Both the position numbers and the translations under genes were made by a program. A stretch of DNA of 64,000 nt, taken from positions 558,001 through 622,000 of the forward strand of contig CP118523.1 in NCBI GenBank assembly GCA_029227815.1. Reading direction: 5' to 3'. The notes under the pieces are model-generated. The model made no database searches, had not been told where the DNA came from, and saw nothing but the letters and a program-made list of their open reading frames with translations. This document shows positions 51,537-60,895 of the stretch, in pieces (positions within the stretch are counted from its first letter, which is position 1; the number at the start of each line of letters is the position of its first letter). Source of the stretch: Clostridiaceae bacterium M8S5 (GTDB lineage Bacteria; Bacillota; Clostridia; Tissierellales; MCWD3).

Positions 51537-51854
51537 TTAATTTGATTTTTCGTTGTTATTATCTTGATTGTCAGTTTTGTCACTACTTTGATCTGAAGAA
51601 GTGTCTCCATTTTTATCATCAGCGTTAGCATCTTGATCTTTTGAAGTATCAGCATTTTGATCTTCTGATGTTTTAGCATCTTCATCAGTAGCGTTTTGAT
51701 CTTTATTAGCATCTGTGTTTTGATCTTCATTTTGCTCAACTGCTGGAGTAGAAGTGTTATCTGCTGGTTTTTTATCATCCTTCTTGCTACAAGCACTTAA
51801 AAGCATTGCACAAATACTCACTGCTAATATTATTTTTACCATTGGTCTTTTCAT
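51537..51854 (-). CDS. Low-complexity acidic lipoprotein
   Basis: 105-residue precursor with a lipoprotein signal: basic start MKRPMVK, hydrophobic stretch and lipobox LLSAC, so Cys22 would be lipidated and the protein anchored outside the membrane. The mature part is almost entirely Asp, Asn, Lys, Gln, Ser and Thr in imperfect repeats around DQNADTSKDQ. No fold or enzyme motif; an unstructured spacer or surface-charge protein is the most that can be said. AGGAGG site upstream and its own terminator. A frame overlapping it on the same strand is a shadow of the repeats. Confidence 0.75.
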   Translation of the reverse strand: MKRPMVKIILAVSICAMLLSACSKKDDKKPADNTSTPAVEQNEDQNTDANKDQNATDEDAKTSEDQNADTSKDQDANADDKNGDTSSDQSSDKTDNQDNNNEKSN

Positions 51855-52352
51855 TTTTTTATTGCCTCCTTTAGTGTTATATCAATTGATGTGTATAAGC
51901 TATATCAGCTGTAAATTACTGCATACATTTTCTTAATTAGCTACATTTCATTTTGATTATTTTGGATTTTTTATCCAATTATATACAATAGACATTGTTA
52001 ATTCATATTTTGATGAATTATTTTACTTATTATATTTTAGTATATTTAGTACACAGCATTTCATCAAATTAATATTTATTAGGGATGCTTTTATAAACAG
52101 CCCCTAGTAGCCTGTCTATTGCTAATAATTATATCACCTCCTTTTCATAAATCAAGGGCACTAGTACTTTCTTAACAGTATAGTAACATATCATTAATAT
52201 TTGTAACAAATATGACTCACAATAGTAATAAAACCCCTAAAAATACACATTTGTTATTAGAAAATTGAAAAAATTCAGTAAATTAATCCTTAAAATATAA
52301 ATTGAATATTAAGTGTTTTTTTGTTAGAGTTATATAAAAAAAGGAGGGATAT
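51855..52352. other. AT-rich intergenic region between divergent genes
   Basis: About 500 bases without a supported gene. On the minus strand around 52130-52145 there is an isolated AAGGAGGTGAT ribosome-site-like sequence with no start codon and open frame behind it, possibly a gene remnant. The promoter for the plus-strand TIM-barrel gene is not obvious. Confidence 0.45.
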
Positions 52353-53084
52353 ATGATGATAGAGATAGGTAGAAATGTTAGGTATTTTAGACAATATAAA
52401 GATGAAGTAGAGTTCTCAAAAGATAATGGATTTGTTTTCGTTCAAATTTGGTATGACAAAAATGGGATTGGTTTACAGAAAGACAGCGAGCCAAGGCTTA
52501 AAGCAATAAAGGATACAGATTATAAATCTATAATACACGCTGTTTTAGATATTAACGAATTTGAAAAACACATACCAATACTTAAAACTATGATGTGTGA
52601 GCTTAAGCATAAAGATATAATTATACATCCAATATGTCAAAGTGAGGATATCAATGAGTTTACGATATACAAGCTTTCAAGAAAGGTAGGATATGCATTA
52701 GACGAATTCAGTAGTATAGGGGTGAAGCTATATCTAGAAAATAACAGTAAAATAGATCCTATATTTACAACAACTAAAGAAATACAAATAATGTTTGAAG
52801 AGAATAAAGAGCTAGAGTTTTTACTTGATGTAGCACATATAGATGACTATAATCATCTTAAAGAAATGATAAACATTAAAATGCCTAAAATTCTACATAT
52901 AGCAGATAGACACTTTGATGTAATTCATGAACATTTACCACTAGGCTGTGGGGAGATAGATTATGAGCTGGTATTAGATATCCTAAAGGGGTTTAGTGGC
53001 AAACTAATACTTGAGATAGACCAAAGTGATGAAGATATAATTAGGTCTAAACAATTAATAGAAAAAATAATTAATAAAAACTGA
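52353..53084 (+). CDS. Sugar phosphate isomerase/epimerase-like TIM-barrel protein
   Basis: 243-residue protein of the xylose isomerase-like TIM-barrel family (AP endonuclease 2 superfamily). Candidate metal ligands fall at strand ends: Glu in KLYLENNS (about 130), Asp and His in LLDVAHIDDY (about 150), HIADRH (about 187) and LEIDQSDED near the end. It starts at either of two adjacent ATG codons after AAGGAGGG. Substrate unknown; a sugar or inositol derivative is usual for the family. Monocistronic. Confidence 0.78.
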   Translation: MMIEIGRNVRYFRQYKDEVEFSKDNGFVFVQIWYDKNGIGLQKDSEPRLKAIKDTDYKSIIHAVLDINEFEKHIPILKTMMCELKHKDIIIHPICQSEDINEFTIYKLSRKVGYALDEFSSIGVKLYLENNSKIDPIFTTTKEIQIMFEENKELEFLLDVAHIDDYNHLKEMINIKMPKILHIADRHFDVIHEHLPLGCGEIDYELVLDILKGFSGKLILEIDQSDEDIIRSKQLIEKIINKN

Positions 53085-53159
53085 TTTTGTAGGATTTTTA
53101 GTTTTTCTATGTAAACTAGTCATACTACAAAATCTGCAAATTATGATATAATGAAATGT

Positions 53160-53284
53160 GAATTAATGAGTTTAAAGATAAAAACACTATCCGGTTGGTA
53201 GTCCGGATGCAAATATATTTGTCAGTAACCTGCCCTCCTGGGGTTGTCCATTCTTTAGTAAAACTCAAAAAACAGGAGGAAAAG
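53160..53284 (+). ncRNA. yjdF riboswitch (azaaromatic-sensing motif)
   Basis: The leader directly upstream of the yjdF gene shows the arrangement expected of the yjdF RNA motif: a CCGGTTGGTAGTCCGG hairpin (53192-53207), an internal stretch ATGCAAATATATTTGTCAGTAACC and a terminal GC-rich element CTGCCCTCCTGG. The CAGGAGG ribosome site of the gene (53274-53280) can pair with CCTCCTG at 53234-53240, a simple way to control translation. The class is established as lying upstream of yjdF genes in Firmicutes; my call rests on that association plus the visible helices. Confidence 0.75.
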
Positions 53285-53692
53285 ATGATTAAATTAACAG
53301 TGTATTTTGAAAATCCGTTTTGGATTGGAGTTTTCCAAAGCATAGAGCATGGAAATATTAGAACATGTAAAGTTGTTTTTGGTGCTGAGCCAAAGGATTA
53401 TGAAGTATATGATTTTGTACTAAAAAACTATTACAAACTACAATTTAGCAAAACAATTATCAATGCTGAAGTTAAAACCAAAAAACTCAATCCCAAAAGA
53501 ATACAAAGAGAAATAAACAAGCTCAGGAAACAAAAAGGAATAGCGACAAAAGCACAGCAGTCAATTAAGCTAGAGCAGGAGCGACGAAGAATAGAGAGAA
53601 AGAAGAAATCTTCTAAAGAAAAAGAATATAGAAAAAAAATACTATTTGAAAAAAAGAAACAAAAGAAAAAAGAGAAAAAAAAGGGTCACTAA
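53285..53692 (+). CDS. yjdF: YjdF family protein (DUF2992)
   Basis: 135-residue protein beginning MIKLTVYFENPFWIGVFQ, the YjdF start, and ending in a very basic coiled-coil tail of Lys/Arg/Glu (ERRRIERKKKSSKEKEYRKK). CAGGAGG sets ATG 53285; an open frame reaching further upstream runs through the riboswitch and is not coding. The biochemical role is unknown. The riboswitch that controls the family binds azaaromatic compounds, so a role in handling such molecules has been proposed. Followed by a repeat element and a terminator. Confidence 0.88.
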   Translation: MIKLTVYFENPFWIGVFQSIEHGNIRTCKVVFGAEPKDYEVYDFVLKNYYKLQFSKTIINAEVKTKKLNPKRIQREINKLRKQKGIATKAQQSIKLEQERRRIERKKKSSKEKEYRKKILFEKKKQKKKEKKKGH

Positions 53693-53714
53693 AAATAAGG
53701 CTATTATCTATAGA

Positions 53715-53859
53715 CCTAGATTGATGACAAAGACATCTAGATAACAGACGGTGGTGAAAGTTCTAGTCTAGGATCGTGTTAAAATGAGTAGCAGAGCTTA
53801 CTTAGAGTAAGTCAGCCGAAATTTTGGCAACACGAAAAGTGGCTTTTGTTTACAGTCTG
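53715..53859. repeat. MITE-like element, second copy (inverted relative to 22221-22371)
   Basis: Reverse complement of the 22.2-kb element. Matching blocks include TTGATGACAAAG near 53721, a CAGAC end at 53745, GAGTAGCAGAGCTTACTTAGA (one base beyond a 20-base block) near 53786-53806, and GGCTTTTGTTTACAGTCTG ending at 53859. It is flanked by GGCTATT on both sides (53699-53705 and 53861-53867); the right-hand copy begins the yjdF terminator. No coding capacity. Confidence 0.72.
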
Positions 53860-53860
53860 A

Positions 53861-53884
53861 GGCTATTTTACAATAGCCCCTTTT
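53861..53884 (+). terminator. Terminator downstream of yjdF and the repeat element
   Basis: Seven-base stem GGCTATT (53861-53867) and AATAGCC (53872-53878) around TTAC, then CCTTTT. Confidence 0.75.
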
Positions 53885-53889
53885 AATGT

Positions 53890-55251
53890 TTATTTTAGTA
53901 TCTTCTTAATTAATTTTAAGTTAGTATCTGTATATGGAGGAAAAGCCATCTTCATATTAATTTTGGTTGATTTATTGAGGATACTTTTCATATGAGAAAA
54001 TGTAATAAAGCTTGATTTTCCATGGTATGCACCAATACCCGAGTTCCCAACTCCACCGAAGGGAAGATAATGACTAGTGAAATGGCTAACTGTATCGTTA
54101 ACACAACTCCCTCCAGAGCTAGTTTTATTTAGTATTTTTGATTGTATTTTTTTATTTTCACTAAAAACGTAAAGAGCAAGAGGCTTTGGCCGATTATTAA
54201 TCATTTTAATAACAGTGTCTAAATTGCTATATTCCATAATTGGCAATATAGGTCCAAAAATTTCATCTTTCATACACTCATCATCCCATGTTACTTCATC
54301 AATTAACGTTGGTTCAATATATTTACTATCTATATCATAGCCACCACCATATATTATTTTATCTTTGTCTTTATTTATAATAGATACTAATCTCTTGGTA
54401 TGTTTTAAATTTACAATCCTTCCGAAATCTTTTGATTCATGGATCCTTTCTCCATAAAATGTTTTTATAATACGCTTAAATTCTTTAATAAAGGTTTCTT
54501 TAATATCTGTATGCACAAATAAATAATCTGGAGCTACACAGGTTTGTCCAGTGTTGAAGAATTTCCCCCAGGCTATTCTCATGGCAGCAATTTTAACATT
54601 TGCCTCTTTATCAACAATACATGGACTTTTACCACCAAGTTCTAGTGTTACGGGGACGAGATTTTCACTAGCAGCTTTCATTATTATCTTTCCTACGGGA
54701 ACACTACCAGTAAAGAAAATATAATCAAAAGGAGTGTGTATCAAGTCTGTTATAGTTTCTCTACCACCATTTACGACATTAATATAACTTTTCTCAAAAT
54801 TTTCCCTTAGCATATTAGTTATAACTTTTGCAACGTTTGGTGTTTGTTCAGAAGGTTTCACAACAACACAGTTCCCAGCAGCTATAGCACCTATTAATGG
54901 TTCAATGCACAAATTAAACGGGTAGTTAAAAGGGCCAATAATAAGCACTACACCATATGGTTCTGGTTTTATGTAACTTTTAGATAAAAACTGATGAATT
55001 GGAGTTTTAACTCTTTTAGTTTTCATCCATTTTTTCAAATGCTTAGTCATATAAGTAATACTACTCAACACGCCACCAATTTCAGCGGCATATGTTTCAA
55101 AGCCATGTCTACCTAAATCCAATTCTAAAGCTTTAATAATGTCATTTTCGTAGTTTATGATAATAGTTCTTAGCTTTTTTAGCTGTTTAATTCTAAATGC
55201 GTAAGATTTTGTTTCATCACTGTAAAAGTAATCTTTCATATTTGTTAACAT
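53890..55251 (-). CDS. Aldehyde dehydrogenase, class 3-type
   Basis: 453-residue NAD(P)-dependent aldehyde dehydrogenase of the class 3/YwdH branch. Active-site features: general base Glu in VTLELGGKSPCIV (about 205), nucleophile Cys in FNTGQTCVAPDYLF (about 240), coenzyme region GPFNYPFNLC and FFTGSVPVGK, and late DEIFGPILPIM and PFGGVGNSGIGAYHG. C-terminal hydrophobic extension is short. It oxidises medium- or long-chain aldehydes to acids in related enzymes. Single gene, minus strand. Confidence 0.93.
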   Translation of the reverse strand: MLTNMKDYFYSDETKSYAFRIKQLKKLRTIIINYENDIIKALELDLGRHGFETYAAEIGGVLSSITYMTKHLKKWMKTKRVKTPIHQFLSKSYIKPEPYGVVLIIGPFNYPFNLCIEPLIGAIAAGNCVVVKPSEQTPNVAKVITNMLRENFEKSYINVVNGGRETITDLIHTPFDYIFFTGSVPVGKIIMKAASENLVPVTLELGGKSPCIVDKEANVKIAAMRIAWGKFFNTGQTCVAPDYLFVHTDIKETFIKEFKRIIKTFYGERIHESKDFGRIVNLKHTKRLVSIINKDKDKIIYGGGYDIDSKYIEPTLIDEVTWDDECMKDEIFGPILPIMEYSNLDTVIKMINNRPKPLALYVFSENKKIQSKILNKTSSGGSCVNDTVSHFTSHYLPFGGVGNSGIGAYHGKSSFITFSHMKSILNKSTKINMKMAFPPYTDTNLKLIKKILK

Positions 55252-55409
55252 CGTAAAGCACCCCTTTAAATTAGCTTTAAGAAAAAGTATTACTATATAA
55301 CTTCTTTATAAAATCTATTTTACCTTTAATTATTAATATAGACATGTTTGCCAATATTAATAATTTATTTAGGTATATAGTCCTAATTTATCTAAGCATT
55401 TTACATATT

Positions 55410-55751
55410 TTAAAAGTACTTACTATCCTTTAAGAATTCAATATACTGCAGTATATGTCTTAAGAATTTGACATTATCAACAGGTAAAGAATTAGCAATT
55501 TGTTCTTTCAAAGTGTCAGGTTTAGGAACTAATGATGGCAACAATAGATGGTTAGGAGTTATATTAAGAGCTAGGCTGATTTTCATAATAGTTTCTATTG
55601 ATGGTGTAGAATAGCCACGCTCAATGTTTCCTATATATTGAATAGACAAATTAGTTGAGTTGGCTAGATTTTCTTGAGTTAATTGATTAGCTAGCCTATA
55701 TTTTTTGACATTTTTTCCGAGAGCTTTCAAACAAATTGTTTTTTCTTCCAA
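55410..55751 (-). CDS. XRE-family transcriptional regulator
   Basis: 113-residue protein. Residues 9-63 are a Cro/C1-type helix-turn-helix (KKYRLANQLTQENLANSTNLSIQYIGNIERGYSTPSIETIMKI in outline). The C-terminal 45 residues are helical and probably dimerise. AGGAGGTGAT site upstream. No operator is proved; a repeated TATGCTATTATTATT occurs at about 55785 and 55849 in its upstream region and is a candidate site. Target genes unknown. Confidence 0.85.
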   Translation of the reverse strand: MEEKTICLKALGKNVKKYRLANQLTQENLANSTNLSIQYIGNIERGYSTPSIETIMKISLALNITPNHLLLPSLVPKPDTLKEQIANSLPVDNVKFLRHILQYIEFLKDSKYF

Positions 55752-56125
55752 GAAATCACCTCCTATACATAGGATATGCTATTATTATTATTTTAATAAG
55801 CAACTAGTGAAAGTAAATACTCTTTACAGTAATTATGAATTATGCTATGCTATTATTATTAAAATCAGGTAATAATACAGTTTAGCTAATTACCTAAGTA
55901 AAGAAAGCCAGGACTAAAGACCTATTGAAAAAGCTACGATTTTGAATGACAATATTTTTGTAATATAAGTAAAAATCGTCAAAAGTAGATATATCTTCTA
56001 ATATACTGAGAAGGTATAAATTACAGAAAATATTATTAAATGACTACATGGTGAAAAAGTATAGCTATGAGTTAATAATATTTATAATAAAACATACTAA
56101 AATGTTGTAGCTAGGAGGAGACATA
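55752..56125. other. Divergent intergenic region between the XRE regulator and the chemoreceptor
   Basis: AT-rich region of 374 bases holding promoters for both flanking genes. TATGCTATTATTATT occurs twice, near 55785 and 55849, about 64 bases apart; this direct repeat may be a regulator site. No gene is supported. Confidence 0.4.
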
Positions 56126-58132
56126 ATGTTTAAAAGTGTTAAAGTAAAATTGATAGCTTATTTTTCAATAGTTATAATTTTAATCAGTGGTGGACTAGGT
56201 ATTATGGCAACATATTCGTCTATGGTGGCTTTAAACAGAACTGTATACGAAGAATTGATTGAACTATCCAAAGCATATAGCAAGTATATTCAAGCAGAAA
56301 TAAGAGAATCACAGGTAGTTATAGAAGCAATAACACATAGAAATGTAATAAAGTCAGGAATGTGGAGTGAAAAAAGTATTGCTCTTAAAGATGAGATTAG
56401 TAAGAATAAAAAGTTCACAGATATGTTCATAGTAAATACGAGTGGAACTGCTAGGACTTTAAGTGGAAAAACTGCTAATGTAAAAGATAGAGCTTATTTT
56501 AAAGAGGCAATGAAAGGTAACTCATATTTTAGTGATTTATGTGAAAATAAGATATCAAAAGCTTTAGAGTTTTATGTATCTGCGCCAGTAAAAGAAAATG
56601 GCAGAGTATCTTCAGTGGTAGTAGGAATAATAGATGCTAAATTATTGAGTGAAGCAATTAAAAATGTTGAGATAAAGGAAAGTGGTGCTGCATTTATATT
56701 AGATAAAAATGGTACTACTATAGCACATAAAGAGTATGAAAAGGTTGAAACAAAGCAAAATTTAATCAAGATAGCTAGGCAAAATGAAGACTTAAAAGCA
56801 TTAGGTATGATGGGTGAAAAAATGATAGCTGGTGAGACAAACGGAGAATCATATCAGTTAATGGGAAAAACGTATTATAGTGGATACTGTCCAATAAAAG
56901 GAACAAATGGATGGAGCATCGGTATACGTGCTGGTGAAGCAGAGCTCATGAAAGATGGTTTAGAACTTAGAAGGAATCTGATAATAGCAATAATAGTAGC
57001 ATTAGTGCTAGCAGTTATAACAGTCTATATAGTTGGTAGTAACTTCGTAAAACCTATAACACTTGTAACTGATCATGCAGGGGTACTGGCTGACTTAGAC
57101 TTGACAAGACAACTTCCACAGAAATATTTAAATAGTAAAGATGAGTTTGGAGATTTGGCAAGAGCATTCCAAACTATATCGATAAACATGATAGATATAA
57201 TAAAAAATGTACAAGGGTCAGCTGGAAACTTAACACAGGCATCAAAACTATTAGCTGACACAATAAACGAAAATGCTGCCACAGCCGAAGAAGTATCCAA
57301 ATCAGTTGAAGGAATAGCAGTAGGAGCTACAACTCAAGCAGAAGAATCTGAAAAGGCTGTAAAAGAGTTATCAGATTTAGGAGATGTAATAGTTAGCCTT
57401 CAAAAGATAGGAACAGAAACTAAAGAAGGAACTGATAAAGTAAGAAACATAACTATTGATGGAAAAGAAACGGTAGGAAAGCTTAAAACAGAATTTGGTT
57501 TTAATTTAGAAATGACTGGGAAAGTAAAACAAAACACAGAAGAACTAGAGAAACAATCAAAACTAATAGTTAACATACTAGATACAATAGCTAATATAGC
57601 TAGTCAAACTAATCTGTTAGCGTTAAATGCATCTATAGAGGCAGCAAGAGCAGGAGATGCAGGTAGAGGCTTTGCAGTAGTAGCAGAAGAAATAAGAAAG
57701 TTAGCAGAAGAGACAGAGCAAGCGACAGGAGATATATCAAATATACTGGGAGTAATGACTGAGAAAGTAGACATTGCCAATAATAATATGAATAAAGCTG
57801 AACAAATTGTAAAAGGAGTAAATGTGTATTTAGAAGATACTGTTACATCATATGGCTATATAGATAGTGCTACGAAAGAATTTAGTTTGATGTTTGAAAA
57901 CCTGTTAGATGCATTAAAGAAAATTGATGTAAATAAGAACAGGACATTTGCAGCAATAGAAAGTATAAGTGCTGTATCAGAGGAATCAGCAGCTTCGACA
58001 GAGGAAGTAAATGCATCTGTCGAGGAACAGACAGCATCAATGGAAGAGATGGCAAAAGCTAGTGAAGAATTGGCAGCTATAGCAGCAACCATGGAAGAAA
58101 TCACTAAAAAATTTGTTATAGATAAAAATTAA
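56126..58132 (+). CDS. Methyl-accepting chemotaxis protein (dCache sensor)
   Basis: 668-residue transmembrane chemoreceptor. Membrane helix 1 (about 8-30), extracellular double-Cache sensor (about 35-275, with [12 protein letters not shown] and [12 protein letters not shown]), membrane helix 2 (about 280-303), HAMP and a signalling domain. The hairpin tip is the invariant [19 protein letters not shown] and [16 protein letters not shown]. It would signal through CheA/CheW to flagella, indicating a motile organism; no che genes are in the window. The dCache ligand cannot be read. AGGAGGAG site; own terminator. Confidence 0.95.
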   Translation: MFKSVKVKLIAYFSIVIILISGGLGIMATYSSMVALNRTVYEELIELSKAYSKYIQAEIRESQVVIEAITHRNVIKSGMWSEKSIALKDEISKNKKFTDMFIVNTSGTARTLSGKTANVKDRAYFKEAMKGNSYFSDLCENKISKALEFYVSAPVKENGRVSSVVVGIIDAKLLSEAIKNVEIKESGAAFILDKNGTTIAHKEYEKVETKQNLIKIARQNEDLKALGMMGEKMIAGETNGESYQLMGKTYYSGYCPIKGTNGWSIGIRAGEAELMKDGLELRRNLIIAIIVALVLAVITVYIVGSNFVKPITLVTDHAGVLADLDLTRQLPQKYLNSKDEFGDLARAFQTISINMIDIIKNVQGSAGNLTQASKLLADTINENAATAEEVSKSVEGIAVGATTQAEESEKAVKELSDLGDVIVSLQKIGTETKEGTDKVRNITIDGKETVGKLKTEFGFNLEMTGKVKQNTEELEKQSKLIVNILDTIANIASQTNLLALNASIEAARAGDAGRGFAVVAEEIRKLAEETEQATGDISNILGVMTEKVDIANNNMNKAEQIVKGVNVYLEDTVTSYGYIDSATKEFSLMFENLLDALKKIDVNKNRTFAAIESISAVSEESAASTEEVNASVEEQTASMEEMAKASEELAAIAATMEEITKKFVIDKN

Positions 58133-58160
58133 TAAGTAAAAAAGTTTTGCAATATATCAT

Positions 58161-58204
58161 AAAAGACCAACAATCTCACCACCATGAGATATGTTGGTCT
58201 TTTA
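58161..58204 (+). terminator. Terminator of the chemoreceptor gene
   Basis: Twelve-base perfect stem AAAAGACCAACA (58161-58172) with TGTTGGTCTTTT (58192-58203). Confidence 0.9.
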
Positions 58205-58259
58205 TAATATATAATGTGTTATAATTTAGCTAAGTCATATAAAGGAGATAAAAATAGAA

Positions 58260-58940
58260 ATGGATATAATAAAACAACAATTAATACAGTTAGCAGACGA
58301 AGAGTATCAAAAATTTCAAAGTAAATTATGCCCTGGTATCAACAATATATTAGGAGTCAGGATTCCCAAACTTAGAAAGCTTGCTAAGCAAATAGTTAAA
58401 GAAGATTTTAGAGATTATATAAAGGAAGCAAAAGATGATTATTATGATGAGACAATGCTACAAGGAATCGTATTAGGATATGCAAAAGCTGACATAGATG
58501 AAATAATCAAATATATATCTATATTTGTTCCTAAAATAAATAATTGGGCAGTGTGTGATGTGTTTTGTAATGGGTTAAAGATAACAAATGATTACAAAGA
58601 AAAGATGTGGAACTTTATACTACCATATATAGACTCAACTAGCGAATTCAAAGTAAGATTTGCAGTAGTTATGTTGCTAGAATATTATATTCAAAAAGAA
58701 TATATAGATAAAATATTTAAACGACTAGATAGCATAAAGCATGAAGGATATTATGTAAAGATGGCTGTTGCTTGGACAGTATCAATTTGTTATATAAAAT
58801 TTCCAAAACAAACGCTAAACTATTTAAAAAATAATGAACTTGATGATTTTACGTATAATAAGTCTTTGCAAAAAATAGTAGAATCTACACGAACATGTAA
58901 TGAAACAAAGACATTAATGCGTAGTATGAAAAGAAAGTAA
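58260..58940 (+). CDS. DNA alkylation repair protein, AlkD-like
   Basis: 226-residue HEAT-like-repeat glycosylase family protein. Family segments include GVRIPKLRKLAKQI, MLQGIVLGYAK, NNWAVCDVFCNGLK (the Trp-Ala-x-x-Asp active region) and MAVAWTVSICYIKFP. AlkD removes bulky or cationic alkylated bases without base flipping. Ribosome site AAAGGAGAT lies about 11 bases before ATG 58260. Single gene. Confidence 0.88.
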   Translation: MDIIKQQLIQLADEEYQKFQSKLCPGINNILGVRIPKLRKLAKQIVKEDFRDYIKEAKDDYYDETMLQGIVLGYAKADIDEIIKYISIFVPKINNWAVCDVFCNGLKITNDYKEKMWNFILPYIDSTSEFKVRFAVVMLLEYYIQKEYIDKIFKRLDSIKHEGYYVKMAVAWTVSICYIKFPKQTLNYLKNNELDDFTYNKSLQKIVESTRTCNETKTLMRSMKRK

Positions 58941-59323
58941 ATCATAATGGCCAAAAACTAATAGGAATAGGTTGAAGCTACTGATAATGATAATTTTTAG
59001 CAAAAATGGAGTGTTTTATTAGAATAGCTAAATTACGTAAAAGGATTGCAAACAGAGGGATACAGAACAGTAGGATAAAATATTAGTTAATATTACCTAA
59101 AGCAATAAAGCGTTTTCCTTTTGACTGTTACTTGCTTAATTGGTATAATTAATTGTACGAAAAAACTGTGATTTATTTTTATACATCAATAGAAATGAAT
59201 CATTATTAGGGCTGTGTCTTTATATTTCTACAATATTGTTATTATCATATGACATATATAGTATGTAGTTTATGTAAAAATGTTGGACATGCACTAATAA
59301 AATAAAATCTTGGAGGGGTAAAG
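58941..59323. other. Intergenic region upstream of the LysM-phosphatase gene
   Basis: About 380 bases with no supported gene and no strong hairpin. It contains TGATAATGATAATTT near 58982, which only half matches a Fur box. The TGGAGGGG ribosome site of the next gene is at its end. Confidence 0.45.
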
Positions 59324-60370
59324 ATGAAAAACAAAAGATCGATTGGTTTAATTATAACAATTGTTATGATAGTAACGTTGTTAAGTGGATTTGTGTCAGC
59401 TGATTCAATGTATACAGTAAAAGCTGGTGATGCTTTATGGAAAATAGGCAAAGCAGTAGGAGTAGATTACAAAAATATAGCAAAACACAATAATTTAAAA
59501 GACCTTAATAAGATATATGTAGGACAAGAGTTAAAGATACCTACAACAGAAACTAAAGCAGAAATAGATATACCTACACCTGGAGAAAAAGCACCAATTG
59601 AAATACCTAAAACACCAGAATATACAACTAAAGATTTAAACGAGCAATTAGTTATGGCGACTCTATGGATGCAAAAATCTTCAGAGTTCAGAGCATTAAG
59701 CTATCAAGCATTTAACATGGCGAAATTAACTATTGATAACAAACTATCAAATGCTACTAAGTCTCCTAAATATGCAAAAAAACAAGCTATTGTTGTAGAT
59801 GCAGACGAGACAGTTATAGATAACACTCCATATCAAGCATATTTAATTGGTAACAATTTTGGATATTCATCATCTACATGGAATAAATGGGTAGATGCAC
59901 AGAAAGCTCAAGCTATGCCAGGAGCAAAAGAGTTTTTAAGCTATTGTAAAGAAAAAGGAGTAGAGGTATTCTATATTACTAATAGAAAAATGGTAGGATA
60001 CCAAGCAACAGTTAATAACTTAAAAGAATTAGGATTTCCAAATGTAGATGAAAAACATATGTTATTAAGAACTGATTCAAGTGACAAAGAAGAAAGAAGA
60101 AAAAAAGTAAAAGATGAGTATAACATATTATTGTACATGGGCGATAATTTAAATGATTTCTCTTCAGAGTTTGGAAAGAAAACTGTAGAAGAAAGATTTT
60201 CAGTTACAGATAGCAATAAAGATAAATTTGGTATAGATTGGATAGTATTACCTAACCCAACTTATGGAGAGTGGGATGGAGCAATAATCAACTACAACTG
60301 GGGGATAAAAGCACCAGAAAAAGATAAAACGAGAAAAGATTCACTAAATAAGTGGGTTCCATCTAATTAG
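59324..60370 (+). CDS. Secreted LysM-domain acid phosphatase (HAD class IIIB, e(P4)-like)
   Basis: 348 residues. Signal peptide (1-26, ending VSADS); a LysM peptidoglycan-binding domain (about 28-72: YTVKAGDALWKIGKAVG, YVGQELKIP); a Pro/Thr linker; then a HAD-type phosphatase (about 105-340) with DDDD-like motif VVDADETVIDN, Thr in FYITNRK and MGDNLNDF. The phosphatase part matches the outer-membrane lipoprotein e(P4)/acid phosphatase class, which dephosphorylates nucleotides such as NMN or 5'-nucleotides. LysM would retain it in the cell wall, in place of the lipid anchor of e(P4). Confidence 0.9.
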   Translation: MKNKRSIGLIITIVMIVTLLSGFVSADSMYTVKAGDALWKIGKAVGVDYKNIAKHNNLKDLNKIYVGQELKIPTTETKAEIDIPTPGEKAPIEIPKTPEYTTKDLNEQLVMATLWMQKSSEFRALSYQAFNMAKLTIDNKLSNATKSPKYAKKQAIVVDADETVIDNTPYQAYLIGNNFGYSSSTWNKWVDAQKAQAMPGAKEFLSYCKEKGVEVFYITNRKMVGYQATVNNLKELGFPNVDEKHMLLRTDSSDKEERRKKVKDEYNILLYMGDNLNDFSSEFGKKTVEERFSVTDSNKDKFGIDWIVLPNPTYGEWDGAIINYNWGIKAPEKDKTRKDSLNKWVPSN

Positions 60371-60404
60371 TTAAGGATAATAAAAGCTGATATCGAAAAT
60401 TATA

Positions 60405-60444
60405 AGAGATATCTCATAATCAGATGAGATATCTCTCTTTTTTT
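60405..60444 (+). terminator. Terminator of the LysM-phosphatase gene
   Basis: Thirteen-base perfect stem AGAGATATCTCAT (60405-60417) with ATGAGATATCTCT (60424-60436), then a T-run. Confidence 0.92.
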
Positions 60445-60445
60445 A

Positions 60446-60502
60446 TTGACATAAAAAAAATTACATAATATAATACTTATATACGCATATGGGTATATAA
60501 GT
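60446..60502 (+). promoter_or_regulatory. Promoter and ArsR-type operator
   Basis: TTGACA 60446-60451 and TATAAT 60469-60474 with 17-base spacing. Immediately downstream, over the expected start point, is a perfect inverted repeat ACTTATATAC (60475-60484) N8 GTATATAAGT (60493-60502). Position and symmetry suit autorepression by the ArsR-family product encoded 15 bases further on. Confidence 0.85.
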
Positions 60503-60517
60503 ATATAGGAGGACGCT

Positions 60518-60895
60518 ATGAAAGAACTTACTAATTTTTTTAAATTACTTTCGGATGAGACTAGATTAAGAATTGTAATGCTATTACACAAAAATGAGCT
60601 GTGTGTGTGTCAGATATGTGGTGTTTTAAATTTATCACAGCCTAAAGTATCAAAGCATCTTGCAAAGCTAAGATATATGAACATAGTAGAATCAAAAAGA
60701 AAAGAGCAATTTATATATTACAGTCTAAAAATAGAAGAGGATGTCTTAAAAAGATTAATAGATATTATAGCTGTGAATATAGAAAGCTACCAATTGCTTA
60801 ATGAAGATAAAAAAGAACTATTAAACAAAGAAGAATATTTGAGCATGTGCAAGACAATATGTAGAGGTGATAAAGATGATAAAAGAGATATTTAG
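60518..60895 (+). CDS. arsR: ArsR/SmtB-family metal-responsive repressor
   Basis: 125-residue winged-helix repressor. DETRLRIVMLLHKNELCVCQIC contains the metal(loid)-binding ELCVCQIC pattern of ArsR, followed by the recognition helix LSQPKVSKHLAKLR. Binding of arsenite or a related metalloid would release it from the inverted repeat in its own promoter. GGAGG site. It overlaps the permease start by 20 bases. Confidence 0.92.
   Translation: MKELTNFFKLLSDETRLRIVMLLHKNELCVCQICGVLNLSQPKVSKHLAKLRYMNIVESKRKEQFIYYSLKIEEDVLKRLIDIIAVNIESYQLLNEDKKELLNKEEYLSMCKTICRGDKDDKRDI

Noticed and set aside
51464..51796. Met/Lys/Leu-rich frame on the minus strand overlapping the acidic lipoprotein
   Set aside because: Alternative-frame reading of the same low-complexity repeats. 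The other frame has a lipobox and a ribosome site.
58982..58998. Fur-box-like TGATAATGATAATTT
   Set aside because: Only one half fits the 7-1-7 pattern, the other half has about four mismatches, and no iron gene follows.
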